In this document: positions 51,465 to 60,726 of the stretch, in pieces
Layout of the letters: each line of letters starts with the position of its first letter
Position numbering within the stretch: position 1 is the stretch's first letter
Source of the DNA: Plectrocnemia conspersa
Taxonomy: Eukaryota; Arthropoda; Insecta; Trichoptera; Polycentropodidae
Reading direction: 5' to 3'
Assembly: GCA_009617715.1 (NCBI GenBank)
Contig: VTFK01000039.1
Location: forward strand, 1,020,735 to 1,084,734
Length of the DNA: 64,000 bases
The notes under the pieces: generated by a model
Told to the model about the DNA's origin: nothing
Database searches by the model: none
Seen by the model: the letters and a program-made list of their open reading frames with translations, nothing else
Program-made: the position numbers and the translations under genes

Positions 51465-52053
51465 TCAAAGCAAGATGTGCTTACGCATTTTATGTTTGTA
51501 TTTAAATTTAAGTTTTGTTTTGTCGTAATCACCAATTCTTGAGATTAGTGGGTTAGCATAGTATTTTTCGGTTTGATGATAACAGTATTCTTTAATGGTA
51601 GGAATTAAATATCTGGTGTGGAGTTTTTTAAGGTTAGTATAAAACGGTGTATTATAAATTATTTTTATGGCTTTATTTTGGATTACTTGAAGTTTTTTAA
51701 AATTACTATTACTCGCGTTACTCCACACTGGGCAAGCGTAAGTTAAAACAGGTCTGATTAATTGTCTATAGACTAGGATTTTATTTTTTTATTGTAAGCG
51801 TGCTTTTTCTATTAAATATTGATTTTAGAGCCGCAGTGACGGCAAGCCCGTTTGACCGGAGTTCAGTTATATGTTTATTGAATTTTAGTCTGGAGTTCAG
51901 GTGTATACCTAGGTATTTAACGCTCTCTCTCCATTCAATGTTATGCCATTGTTCACTTTTAATGGGCGCAGGAAAGGGTTGTCTACGTTTCGTGAATATT
52001 ATAGCTTCTGTTTTGTCTTGATTAACCCATTTCTTTCCAAGGTTAGAAATCAT
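51465..52053 (-). pseudogene. Jockey-like LINE, C-terminal part of the RT protein
   Basis: The frame 51781-52053 has KTEAIIFTKRRQPFP, then WRESVKYLGIHLNSRLKFNKHI. The frame 51465-51728 has MWSNASNSNFKKLQVIQNKA and IKIIYNTPFYTNLKKLH. Together they give the C-terminal pattern K.EAI.FT.R..P..W...VKYLG..LD..L.....HI..W.......L..IQNK.L..I of the Jockey clade. A frameshift and about 50 bases separate the two frames. The 3' UTR lies to the left (51210-51460). Confidence 0.8.
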
Positions 52054-52490
52054 GAAAAAATATGAAATTTTTTCATAAATTTCACTTTAATATTGTAGCG
52101 CATGTGGTTTTTGAGGGCTACGTAATTAAAACGACCTTTTGGAGAGGTGGTGGGGATGCGGGGTGTTAGACCGTAGTCAAAGCGAGATAGGGGAAGAATG
52201 TATATATTACCAGTTGTTAAAAAACCACCCGCTTCACAAATTGAGCGGTGGTGGGGCAATACTGAGAACTGTCAGAACGCCGCCACAATATAATTGAAAT
52301 AATATTATAAATAATAAAAATTAGCATTATGTATTGTCGTTTACACCACACATAATGTTGCGTTGGCGCAACGTTGGGAGTTCTCTGGTAAAAAAAAATC
52401 CTTGAAAATTTTCAATAACTTTCTGTTATGTTTAAAATTTTTTAAAAATGCACAGTTTATGAATAAAATTAAAGAAAAGTTGGGAAATTA
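52050..52490. other. Unassigned sequence between two transposon remnants
   Basis: A 69-codon minus-strand frame (52050-52259) is not recognised. AATGTTGCGTTGGCGCAACGTT (52345-52375) has a TTGCG/CGCAA inverted repeat and may be the edge of the piggyBac remnant to the right. Confidence 0.3.
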
Positions 52491-52494
52491 CTTA

Positions 52495-53066
52495 TGAAAT
52501 TGTGAAAAACACTAAATGAAGGTGAACTTCACATTTTTTACATACATATATTGTTTGGCTTTTGCAAACCTTGCATCTCCTCCTAGCATTTTCATTGTTG
52601 CGGATTATGATGTGGTCAGTTTTATCCTTTATCACTGCTCCTGGTAATCTGTTTTTGCTGGGACGTCCAAGGTTGATTTTTCTTTTTTTTTAGTTTGGTT
52701 GTTTACCTCCAGTTCAGATTCTTCTTCACTTTTTAAGAGATAGTACAATCTGTGATCTGAAGTCAATTTGGCTGATAATAGAGCCTGTCGCCAGTTGGTA
52801 AATTTTCCAGCCATTGACAACAGCACTGTCAATTCCGTTGGTAAATAATGGCCACCACCATTTCTTACCTCTAATTCTTATTCTATAGTTTGCGATGGCA
52901 TTATCATGTAAATCAACACCTCCCATGCCTTGGTTGTACTGGTGAATGACATTCGGTTGAGGGACCATGTTGTGCTTTTTTCCTTTCGGTTATATCTCTT
53001 TACATTTATTACTGGCTCAAGAGTACCAAAGTTGGTAGCAACCGTTACAACAGAGTTGTCATGCCA
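52495..53066 (-). pseudogene. piggyBac transposase, C-terminal third (remnant 3)
   Basis: A frame-shifted lead, RWHDNSVVTVATNFGTLEP (52990-53066), is followed by YNQGMGGVDLHDNAIANYRI and RGKKWWWPLF (52726-52968), the third catalytic Asp block. An acidic linker follows, and then the closing cysteine domain with CKVCKSQTIYVCKKCEVHLH (52515-52600). The coding sequence is cut at about 53067 by the poly(A) tail of the adjoining LINE. Confidence 0.88.
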
Positions 53067-53156
53067 CCTAACCTTTTTTTTTTTTTTTTATTTTTTTTTT
53101 TCCTTGAGAGGGGAAACCTTCAAAAGGCGCCACTGTTTCAACAGAAAGGTGACAGT

Positions 53157-53173
53157 GTGGGATTTTTACCCAC
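53157..53173 (-). ncRNA. Element 1: 3' hairpin
   Basis: GTGGG ATTTTTA CCCAC (plus orientation) gives a 5-bp stem with a 7-nt loop in the 3' UTR, followed by TAAAACC. See the covariation finding. Confidence 0.6.
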
Positions 53174-53540
53174 TAAAACCCCCCTCCGCTCCTACTGCCT
53201 CCCGGTACTTAACTTGTCTGTAATGCTTCGAGAGGCAGCGTGGCCCGGCGCACTTCTAGCACACTTCGTTTTGTCTCGGGTAGCGTGAAAGGTAATAAAT
53301 TAAATCGATTACCTCTCGAGCCCCCTGTCTCTCCTTGCGTGATGGCTATTGGTCGCTTTTGTGCGACTGCAGTCGTCTGATGCTCCTCGCGATAACCGTC
53401 GGTCGCTTACCTTTTGCGAACCGTGCGACGGTTGTCGGCTGCCTTTTAGGCTGCGCGCGTGCGGGTGCGACGACTGATGATCACATAGCTATCGGCAGTC
53501 GACGTCTGCTCCTGGCTCTGCTCGCACGTGCGCGCTGCTG

Positions 53541-53906
53541 TTATGGTGGTTCAGCGGGCGGTGGAAGAGTTTGCAAAGCTTGTCGCCTGCGTCGCTCGTC
53601 GTCCTCTTTTGCCCGCATCACTGTTGTGGCGAAAGATGTCCACGCTGTCCACTTTTCCTTGGACTGCAGCATGGACGGGACCATCTGCTCGGCTGACATT
53701 TGGTTGTCGTTGTTGACGTCTTCGCCGAGGGCTTCTTTTAACCGGGTTCTTTCTTCCGTCCATGCTACACACTTAAATAGGGTGTGGTCAGCATCATCTT
53801 TTGCGTCTCCGCAGTGGTGACACTCCTCAGTGGCCTCTTTGCCTATCCTCTTTAGGTAGGTGCCGAAGCAGCCGTGTCCGGTTAGCACCTGAGCTTTCGT
53901 ACGCAC
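53541..53906 (-). pseudogene. Element 1: C-terminal cysteine domain of ORF2
   Basis: LTGHGCFGTYLKRIGKEATEE, then CHHCGDAKDDADHTLFKC, is the CX2C..H..C domain at the end of R1-clade ORF2 proteins. The same block occurs in elements 2 and 3 (CHHCESDADDAEHTLFGC and CHHCGDAKDDAHHTLFEC), so it is conserved even though the RT before it is gone. Confidence 0.85.
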
Positions 53907-54526
53907 CAGCCTCTCGCTGTGTGCGGCGGTGGCCTGTAGCTTAGGTCTGCGAGCTCGAAGCTGACGTAGCGGTGGTCGCTATGCGAGTGGAGGTCGAGCA
54001 CACGCCAGCCTCGGATTCTGCCCGCTAGGGCTTCGTCGACGAGCGTGACGTCGATCACTGACCCTGTGATGCCCCGGACGAATGTAAACTCTCCTCCCGT
54101 GTTAACGGCGTGCAGGTGAAGGTTTGACGCCATGTCGGACAGAAGAGCTCCTCTTGCGTCGGTGGTAGAGGCGCCCCATTCGACGGCTTTTGCGTTAAAA
54201 TCGCCAGCTACAATGACAGGGAGCGTCGATGTTCGGACGCTCTCCTCTAGGCCGGCGATGCTAAGGTTGAAGTCTTCGATCGAGGAGTTGGGCGAGAGGT
54301 AGCAGCTGTATACTCGAAAGTCAGCCAGATCCACCCAGGTCCATCCGTTGGTGCTGAAGGCGGTGGCTGCGTTTGTCAGGAACACTCGGCTGCTAGAGGG
54401 TAGGTGAAGCGCTGATTTAGAGCTTTTGTCGGAGTACCAGTGCCGCGGTGGGTTGTGGTGCTGCTCTGAGACGATTGCGACGTCTGTGCGTTCGTCTGCT
54501 ATGGTTTGCTGCAGCAGGTCCTGCAA
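53882..54526 (-). pseudogene. Element 1: APE-type endonuclease domain of ORF2
   Basis: The frame includes TLPVIVAGDFNAKAVEWGAS, then GSVIDVTLVDE and LHSHSDHRYVSFEL, that is, GDFNxK..WG, the S..D-T and the H-SDH catalytic blocks of the endonuclease that nicks the target. The N-terminal catalytic Glu region is reduced and the start is not clear. The frame overlaps the C-terminal frame by 25 bases at the deletion join (53882-53906). Confidence 0.85.
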
Positions 54527-54536
54527 TTATTTAAAT

Positions 54537-55298
54537 TTATTTGCAGGAAGCTGACTGACATTTAGAGGCTTTTCTGCTGCGCGCTAACTCCGCTCTAAAA
54601 GCAGGGCAGTCGGCACTTCCGTAGCGGTGCGGAGCTGTGGCTGAGTTGTCGGTCTCGCTGGTGCAGACGATGCATCTAGGTTTGCTATTGCATTCAGCTG
54701 CTTTGTGCCCGGTCTTCCAGCAGCTTCTGCATAGTTCTGAGCGGTCGGGCGCCCTGCACCGCGTGGCAGTGTGGCCGTAGGCTGAGCATCGGTAGCACCT
54801 CAGCATGTCGATGCGTATCCTGATGTGGCATCGTACTAGGCCGATCTTGATGCGCCCCTCTTTTAGCTGAGCGTCGGTCCTGGCGGTGTGTGGCACTTTG
54901 GCGACGCAAACTTGGGTCCCGCAATAGGCCTCCTTAAAGCTGATAATCGTGATCTTATCTTTTTCTGAGTCACCAAGAGACTCAGCTAGTGAGTCGATCA
55001 CGTCTGCTGCGATGACGCCTTCGTCCAGATCGCGGATGGTGACCGTCATGGTGGTTGTGCTTGTAGGCCTGGTCATCTTAGCTCCAGGTCCTGCCGCTTC
55101 CATTAGTGCAGTTTGGAGGACGTCAGCCCCCTCGCCGTTTTTTCCCAGGCAAAGCAGCAGTTCGCCTTTCTGGGTGCGCTTAGTGGCGCGGACGTCCAGA
55201 GTGGTCCCTTTTGTGGCAACGCTGACCTGACGCAGGATGCTGGCATAGGACTTGGGTGCTTCGCCGGCGCAGGTGAGCACAAGGGTCGTCTCCGCCAA
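54537..55298 (-). pseudogene. Element 1: ORF1 (gag-like) with three zinc knuckles
   Basis: The 253-codon frame ends with CYRCSAYGHTATRC, CRSCWKTGHKAAEC and CIVCTSETDNSATAPHRYGS..C, two standard CX2CX4HX4C knuckles and a longer third. This is the usual ORF1 end in the R1 clade, which packages the element RNA. The N-terminal part is in the next frame at 55466-55855 (MSPEESHCEARIRREVMDLA.., NVHKPIKEGIMTLR), so a frameshift or small loss lies between 55298 and 55466. Confidence 0.8.
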
Positions 55299-55465
55299 TT
55301 TTGGTCTTCTTTTTCTACGCGGTTTGTTGACCGCTGCTTTTTTTCCTTGGGCTGCACATGTTGCTGCTGCCTCTTCTTGGGGCCGTGCCGACGTTTTTGT
55401 CTTGATTTTTGGCCGCCCGCTGTCAGTTTTCGATTTTCTTTTTCTGCTGACCTGCTTCCACTCGT

Positions 55466-55855
55466 CTAATGGTTTAGAAGAAGCTTCGACTCCTCCTGTG
55501 GCGGCTTTTTAGCGGTTTTTGCAGACGCGTTGGGGTTTGGGAGAGTCTCCCTTTTCTCCGTGTTATGTTGCGGCGGCGGCGCTCGAGGGTTAGCTTTCGG
55601 CAGACGTTTTGGCTCCTGATGATAGGGAGCTGCAGTTTCGCGTAGTAGGTAGCTGCAGTGCGTAGGCGTCTGCGTTGCTGGTGCTGCGGTGGTTGGTTTG
55701 CTGCGGGTGACCGGGGTTTCCGCGAGGATCAGCCTCAGCGTCATTATTCCCTCTTTAATCGGTTTGTGGACGTTGGGATTTCTGACGATGAACCTCGCGA
55801 GGTCCATTACCTCTCTTCTTATCCGAGCTTCGCAGTGGCTTTCTTCCGGCGACAT
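55466..55855 (-). pseudogene. Element 1: ORF1 N-terminus
   Basis: The start block VMDLARFIVRNPNVHKPIKE matches element 4 (AIMDLARFVTSHPNVHRPIK) and, more distantly, element 2 (HRNVHSPIKEGVLEIRRA). The rest is Pro/Thr-rich. This N-terminus, which begins at the ATG at 55853-55855, is followed upstream by the CGGAAAA-rich leader. Confidence 0.8.
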
Positions 55856-55954
55856 GGTTTGAAATGTTTGTATGTTCTAGTTGAGTAATAATGTTAGGAA
55901 GTGATTAATTAAGTTATTATTTTTCAAAAATTTGCTATTGTTTGTCCCGCGGAT

Positions 55955-56210
55955 ATGTCCGGAAAATTCGGAAAAAGTTTTTCGCTGCGTCGGAAAATCC
56001 GGAAAACTTTGCGCGATATATCCGCTTGGTGGTTGCAGTCCCGAACCTGCCGGAAAAAATCGGAAAATGCAGCAATTTGCCCGGAAAATGCCCGAAGAAG
56101 CGATATATTTTTTTCGGTTTTTGTGTGTCGTAGTCCGCGCCTGGAAAATTGTTCGGAAAATCCAACATTTTCCGATCTGATCTGAATGTCGGAAAAGCTC
56201 GGGAAAATTC
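55955..56210 (-). promoter_or_regulatory. Element 1: 5' leader array of CGGAAAA motifs
   Basis: In plus orientation GGAAAA occurs 11 times in about 250 bp, mostly as CGGAAAA. It starts at 55961, 55970, 55992, 56001, 56052, 56062, 56083, 56143, 56155, 56191 and 56202. GGGAAAATTCC (56201-56211) is the longest such word. A matching array sits in the leader of element 2. The role is unknown. Binding sites for a promoter factor or an RNA structure are both possible. Confidence 0.7.
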
Positions 56211-56323
56211 CGAGCCCAGATTTTTTAGTTTTCCCTGCGGTTATGTGCGCTTTTTCGGGGTGGGCGATGTGGCCTTTTAGTTGCGCGGTTTCGCCGTTGA
56301 GGTGTGTGGCCGGGCGTGGCAAA

Positions 56324-56336
56324 CAAGATGGCCGCC
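56324..56336 (-). promoter_or_regulatory. Element 1: YY1/Pho-like site near the 5' end
   Basis: CAAGATGGCCGCC in plus orientation is the same 13-mer as in element 4 (61993-62005) and matches the YY1/Pho consensus core AAGATGGC. It lies about 130 bp from the 5' end of each element. Confidence 0.55.
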
Positions 56337-56754
56337 GGGACGCGCACTAGATGTTCCCTCGCGTCGCACTGGGTCACTTTTTCGGGCTGAAAACTCTGTT
56401 TTGGCATCAGGGCGACCCCCCGCACACGTTGATGTCACTTGCGCACTCGAGATCGACGTTTGAAAAAAAAACGTAAAAACATCGATCTTTCTCGATTTGC
56501 TGCGCTCTCCGTCGTCCTACCGTAGCTCTTGAGGGCTTATCGGAGAAGTCTGGAGAACGCGCAAACACTAGTACTACATTCGCCTCGATAGGTGAATGTT
56601 TGCTCCTTGAGCCGGCGGCGAGCGACGGAGCTCGCGCAATACGATCCGCTCCGTCCGGGGTGCGGCGCACGACTAACCTAACCCTTTTTTTTTTTTTTTT
56701 TTCGGAGGTAGGAAATCTTGCATAGACATCACCCGGCAAAAGCCGAAGGATAGT

Positions 56755-56771
56755 GTCAGATTCTTACTGAC
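56755..56771 (-). ncRNA. Element 2: 3' hairpin
   Basis: GTCAG ATTCTTA CTGAC has the same loop as in elements 3 and 4, but two inner base pairs of the stem are replaced by other complementary pairs. Confidence 0.65.
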
Positions 56772-57940
56772 TAAAACCTACCCCCACCTACTCACCACGG
56801 ACGTCCCGGAAACCGCCGTTAGGCATTACTTCGCGATATCTGTTGTCCCGTCAGTATTTCTTTACTGACGACCGCCTTGTTGGCGGATTCTCTCTTCTCT
56901 TTCTTTATTTTTTAAAACATCAGTTGCGAATATTACCCAAGCTGACCATGCAGACTGACAGCTCAGCATGGAGGGCGTCATACTTTCGGGAGTCAGGGGT
57001 TCCTCGCTCCCGATTGCAGCTCTTAATTGTGCCCTTTGCTCTTCCCATGCTGAGCAGCCGAACAGAGTGTGTTCTGCGTCGTCGGCGTCGCTCTCGCAGT
57101 GGTGGCACTTAAAGGTTGCCTCTTTGCCTATCCTGTTTAGATAGACTCCGAAGCAACCGTGACCGGTGATCGCCTGGGAGAGGTGGTAGTTTAGCTCTCT
57201 GTGTTTTCTTTGGTTCCACGCCTTCAGGTCCCCGATGAGCCTATGGATCCATCTTCCCTTGGGAGAGGCGTTCCACCGACTTTGCCACTCCTGCATGGTC
57301 AGCTCCCTGGCCCGTTCCTTCGTCGCCCGTCCTTTGTAGGTCGCCTGCCTCTCCTTGGCTAGCAGGTCGACGGGCGGAATTGCGGATAAGGCCAGGATGG
57401 CGTCTTCCGAGACCATCCTGTAGGCTGATGCGACTCGTACTCCAGTAGCCGGTCGTCTGTGGGACGACCTTCGCTGAAGCGCTCATTGACGGAGCATTTT
57501 CTTTCGCCGAGGCGTTGTTCTTCGCCTGGGCCTGCGCCTGTGCGACACTCACTGTGTTTTTTGGCGCCCTCCTTTTTTCGTTTTTTTCGTCTGCTTCGCC
57601 AGCTGCCAGTCCGCTTGTGCAGGTACAGGTGTAGTCGCATTCTCAGGCCCTGACAGAGTCGCAATTGACGTCGCAGGTATTGAGACAGACAATGTCTCGA
57701 GCGCAGACGTCGACGCTCCAGCGGTTTTCGCTCCTTGCCTTTTAGCTTCATTAATGGCATTAAAGGCCCGCCTGATCTCCAAAACTCCCTCTTTGATGGG
57801 AGAGTGCACATTCCTGTGACCTTTGATGAACCCTTCGAGGTGCTCGATGGCAACCTTCATCTGCTCCCAGTGCAACTCCATATTTTCCTCAAAAAATTAA
57901 ACAAAATCCGAAGAAACTGATTGCACAAGTGTCTCGAAAT

Positions 57941-58262
57941 TCTTGGAAAAGAAAATTAAAACTTTCCCACCAAAAACTTCCAAAGTTTGACCCACAAAAT
58001 GTCCGGAAAATTCGGGAAAATTTTTTCTTAACACGAAAATTTCGGAAAATTTTGGTGGAATGCTTTCAGCTTGCTATCCACAAACCCGAAAAGCCCGGAA
58101 AATTCTGGAAAAACTAGCAACTTACCTGGGAAATTCCCGGAAAAGCGCTTTACCGAATAGTTTTTGTGTGTCGTTTGCTGCCCCCCGGAAAATTTTCGGA
58201 AAATTCCTAATATCCTCCAAATGTCGGAAAACCTCGGAAAAATGGGGTGAAAACCCGGAAAA
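57941..58262 (-). promoter_or_regulatory. Element 2: 5' leader array of CGGAAAA motifs, with a kB-like site
   Basis: GGAAAA starts at 57945, 58005, 58015, 58044, 58097, 58107, 58139, 58187, 58198, 58226, 58236 and 58257, with a looser one nearby. GGGAAATTCCC (58128-58138) is a perfect palindrome and fits the Rel/Dorsal pattern GGGWDWWWCCM. The order of landmarks (TGTCCGGAAAATTCG, TTTTTGTGTGTCG, AATGTCGGAAAA) parallels element 1, although the coding parts have diverged. Confidence 0.65.
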
Positions 58263-58526
58263 TTCCGAGTCCAGGTTTTCCGACTTTCCCGGGAGCACTT
58301 TCAGTGTCTCACTGTCACTGTAAAAGTTTTTGCACTTTCTCCAGCAGCTGGTCTGTCCAGCTGGTCTACCAATCTTGAAGATTGCTAAGGAATGCGCCCG
58401 CCTGTTGGGCCTGCGCCCCTTTCGCTGTGAGCACCGGCCGCACGTCTTCTCTGTATGAATGCCAATGCGCGACTTTTGAACCCCAACCTACAAAAGGCGC
58501 CACTGTTTCAACGGAAAGGTGACAGT

Positions 58527-58543
58527 GTGGGATTCTTACCCAC
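58527..58543 (-). ncRNA. Element 3: 3' hairpin
   Basis: GTGGG ATTCTTA CCCAC, with TAAAACCCCCC after it, as in elements 1 and 4. Confidence 0.6.
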
Positions 58544-59442
58544 TAAAACCCCCCTCCGCTCCTACTGCCTCCCGGTACGTAACTGGTCTGTAATGCTTCG
58601 AGAGGCAGCATAGCCCGGCGCACTTTAGCGCATTTCGGTTTGTCTCGGGTAGGTCAAGAAATGGTTATTCAACCACCTCTCGAGCTCCCTGTCTCTCCGT
58701 ACGTGACGACTATCGGCTGCTTTTGTGCGATCGTAATCGTCTGGTGTTCCTGGCGACGACCATCGGTCGCTTGCCTTTCGCGAACCGTGTGATGCTCGTC
58801 GGCTGCTACTGGTCCTGCGCGCATGCGGGTGCGACGACTGTCGATCACGTAGCTAATCGTGAACCGTTCGACAGTCGTTGTCTGCTCCTGACGCTGCTCA
58901 CACGCGCGCGCTGCGGCTATCGTTCAGGCTACGGTTGCGCGGTTTGTCGCCTGAGTCGCTCGTCGTCCTCTTTTGCACGCATTATTGTAGTAGCGAACGC
59001 TGTCCACGCTAGCCACTTTGCTTTGGACTGCAGCATGGACGGGACCATCTACTCAGCCGACACTTCATTTTCGTTGTTGTGGTCGTAGCCGAGAGCTTCT
59101 TTAAGCCGAGTCCTTTCTTCCGTCCACGCTGCACACTCAAATAGCGTGTGGTGGGCATCGTCTTTTGCATCTCCGCAGTGGTGGCACTCTTCGGTGGCCT
59201 CTTTGCCTATCCTTTTTAAGTAGGCGCCAAACCAGCCGTGTCCGGTAAGCACCTGGGTCAGGTGGAAATTTAGCTCCCCGTGGCCCCTCTCGCTCCAGAC
59301 TTTCGGGTCCGGGATAAGCCTGTGGGTCCATCGACCCTTCGGTGACGTGCTCCATCGTTCTCTCCAGTGTTCGAAGGTGTTTTTTCTGGCGTCGTCTTTC
59401 GGCTGCCCGTTGTATATATTCCTTCTCTCAAACGCTAGGAGG

Positions 59443-59455
59443 TCGATAGGCGGTA

Positions 59456-59459
<4 letters not shown>
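59443..59459. repeat. Target-site duplication, left copy
   Basis: TCGATAGGCGGTATACT (17 bp) recurs exactly at 62141-62157 and encloses element 4. Confidence 0.95.
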
Positions 59460-59487
<28 letters not shown>

Positions 59488-59539
59488 GTGAGGGGGAACC
59501 TTCAAAAGGCGCCACCGTGTCTACAGATACAGTGGCAGT

Positions 59540-59556
59540 GTGGGATTCTTACCCAC
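59540..59556 (-). ncRNA. Element 4: 3' hairpin
   Basis: GTGGG ATTCTTA CCCAC at the same place relative to the poly-A end as in elements 1 and 3. Confidence 0.6.
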
Positions 59557-59903
59557 TAAAACCCCCCTCCGCTCCTACTGCCTCTCGGTACTTAACTTTT
59601 CTCGGTACTTAACTTTGCGCACTTCTTGCGCACTTCCGTTGTCTCGGGTAAGACGAGAGGCGAAATTAATTACCTCTTGACCTCCCTGTCTCTCGCTGCG
59701 TTGCGTTTATTTAACGCGACGCAATTATCCTGGCGGTTGACGCTCTTCCTTTTTTGTTCTGCTCAGAGAATTCGAGAAGCGAAGTGTCGCCTCTCCGTTT
59801 CTCTGTTCTGCCTGCCTCCCGACAGATTGTCGAGATACAGCTTGGCCTAGCGCTTTTACGTCGCTGATAGTCTCCTCTCTTGGGTAGTTCGAGAGGTGAT
59901 AAA

Positions 59904-60458
59904 TCATCTCTCGACCTCCCTGTCTCTCACTGCCCCGCGTACGTGTGACGCGATGCAGTTTGTCCTTGCGGTAGTAGCTCTATTCTGGATCGAAGAGTTT
60001 AAAGGCGACATGTCGCCTCGAAATCCTCCTGTTCTGGCTGCCTCGAGATTGCTAGTCGGGGGGCAGCTTAGACTCGCGCTTTTGTTCGACTGTCGGCTCT
60101 CTGTCAGTGGTGGGCTGCTGTGGCTGAGCTGCGCAGGTCTGAGGCTGTTCGTCTGCGTTGTGTTTCGCAGCTTTTTGACAGCGCTGGAGCTCCGCTCTGA
60201 AAGCGGGGCATTGGGCGCTGCCGTAGCGGTGCGCGGCGGCGGCTGCGGTTGTCTCAGTGTCATTATTTTCTCCTTGATGGGTCTGTGCACGTTGATGGGT
60301 CTGTTCTCCTTGATGGGTCTGTTGCACATAATTAGCCTCAGTGTCATTATTTTCTCCTTGATGGGTCTGTGCACGTTGGGGTGACTTGTCACGAACCTTG
60401 CGAGGTCCATAATTGCTGTCTTAAGGCGAGCTTCGCGGTCGCTTGCGTCCGGAGACAT
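59904..60458 (-). pseudogene. Element 4: shortened ORF1 remnant
   Basis: It starts MSPDASDREARLKTAIMDLA, like element 1. The block HRPIKEKIMTLR is duplicated (with a PIKEN.. intermediate), caused by a repeated CTCCTTGATGGGTCTGT unit at about 60269-60370. Beyond it, in another frame (60100-60240), HRYGSAQCPAFRAEL is the end of the third knuckle region, so the first knuckles and the middle of ORF1 are deleted. Confidence 0.75.
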
Positions 60459-60726
60459 GGTTAAGAGTGTATAGATTATTGTGCGTTGTTTGTTTAGTAT
60501 TGATGTGATTTTAGATTGGTTCCGAGCTCAGATTTTTAGAATGGAGAGCTGGAGACTTCACTTGTTAATATTATTTATTTTAGAGTTCAAGTTAGTAAGT
60601 TAATTTAATTGTACAGAAGAAATTTAATTGTTCAGATTTGGTTTTTATTTTTTTTTAAAGTTTGTAATAAAATTTACTAGAATGTTTATTTGTTTGCGTT
60701 ATTTATTTAAAGTTAAAGTTTATAGC

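Larger units (their letters stand above)
53069..56468 (-). mobile_element. R1-clade LINE derivative, element 1 (no RT domain)
   Basis: The element is on the minus strand. Its 3' end is a poly(A) (poly-T at 53073-53102 in plus), its 3' UTR is 53103-53540, and it has a truncated ORF2, ORF1 and a 5' leader. The 5' end near 56468 (CGAGATCGACGTTTGAAAA in plus) is identical to the 5' end of element 4, which is fixed by target duplications. The RT core is missing: the endonuclease frame (53882-54526) runs directly into the protein C-terminus (53541-53906), out of frame. The left flank is a piggyBac remnant. No clear target duplication is found, but CCTAACC sits at the poly-A junction. Confidence 0.85.
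56685..58480 (-). mobile_element. R1-clade LINE derivative, element 2 (diverged subfamily, no RT)
   Basis: The poly-T at 56685-56702 marks the 3' end. The 3' UTR covers 56703-56860 with a hairpin at 56755-56771. The C-terminal ORF2 frame is 56862-57416 (LLAKERQATYKGR, then CHHCESDADDAEHTLFGC). The ORF1 N-terminus is 57549-57881 (GFIKGHRNVHSPIKEGVLEI). Between them only a short ORF1/linker remains, so endonuclease, RT and most of ORF1 are gone. The leader at 57941-58262 has 13 GGAAAA words. The 5' end is not delimited because element 3 begins near 58488. Confidence 0.75.
58488..59459 (-). mobile_element. R1-clade LINE derivative, element 3 (3' part, host of element 4)
   Basis: The 3' UTR (58490-59048) matches element 1 closely (AAAAGGCGCCACTGTTTCAA, then the hairpin at 58527-58543). 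The ORF2 C-terminus, open from 59459 down to 59049 on the minus strand, reads IPPIDLLAFERRN .. GRWTHRLIPDPKVW .. CHHCGDAKDDAHHTLFEC. The frame is broken at 59459 by element 4. Its continuation after the target duplication at 62141-62157 is short and soon merges with LTR-like DNA, so element 3 is 5' truncated. The poly-A tail is missing at 58488. Confidence 0.75.

Noticed and set aside
53335..53820. 161-codon plus-strand frame
   Set aside because: It is antisense to the ORF2 C-terminal frame and 3' UTR of element 1, with no protein-like features of its own.
54949..55512. Long plus-strand frames over ORF1
   Set aside because: They are shadows of the GC-rich minus-strand ORF1, which has zinc knuckles.
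55955..58262. CGGAAAA arrays as a CRISPR-like or satellite array
   Set aside because: Spacing is irregular, units are under 10 bp and the DNA is eukaryotic. They lie in LINE leaders.
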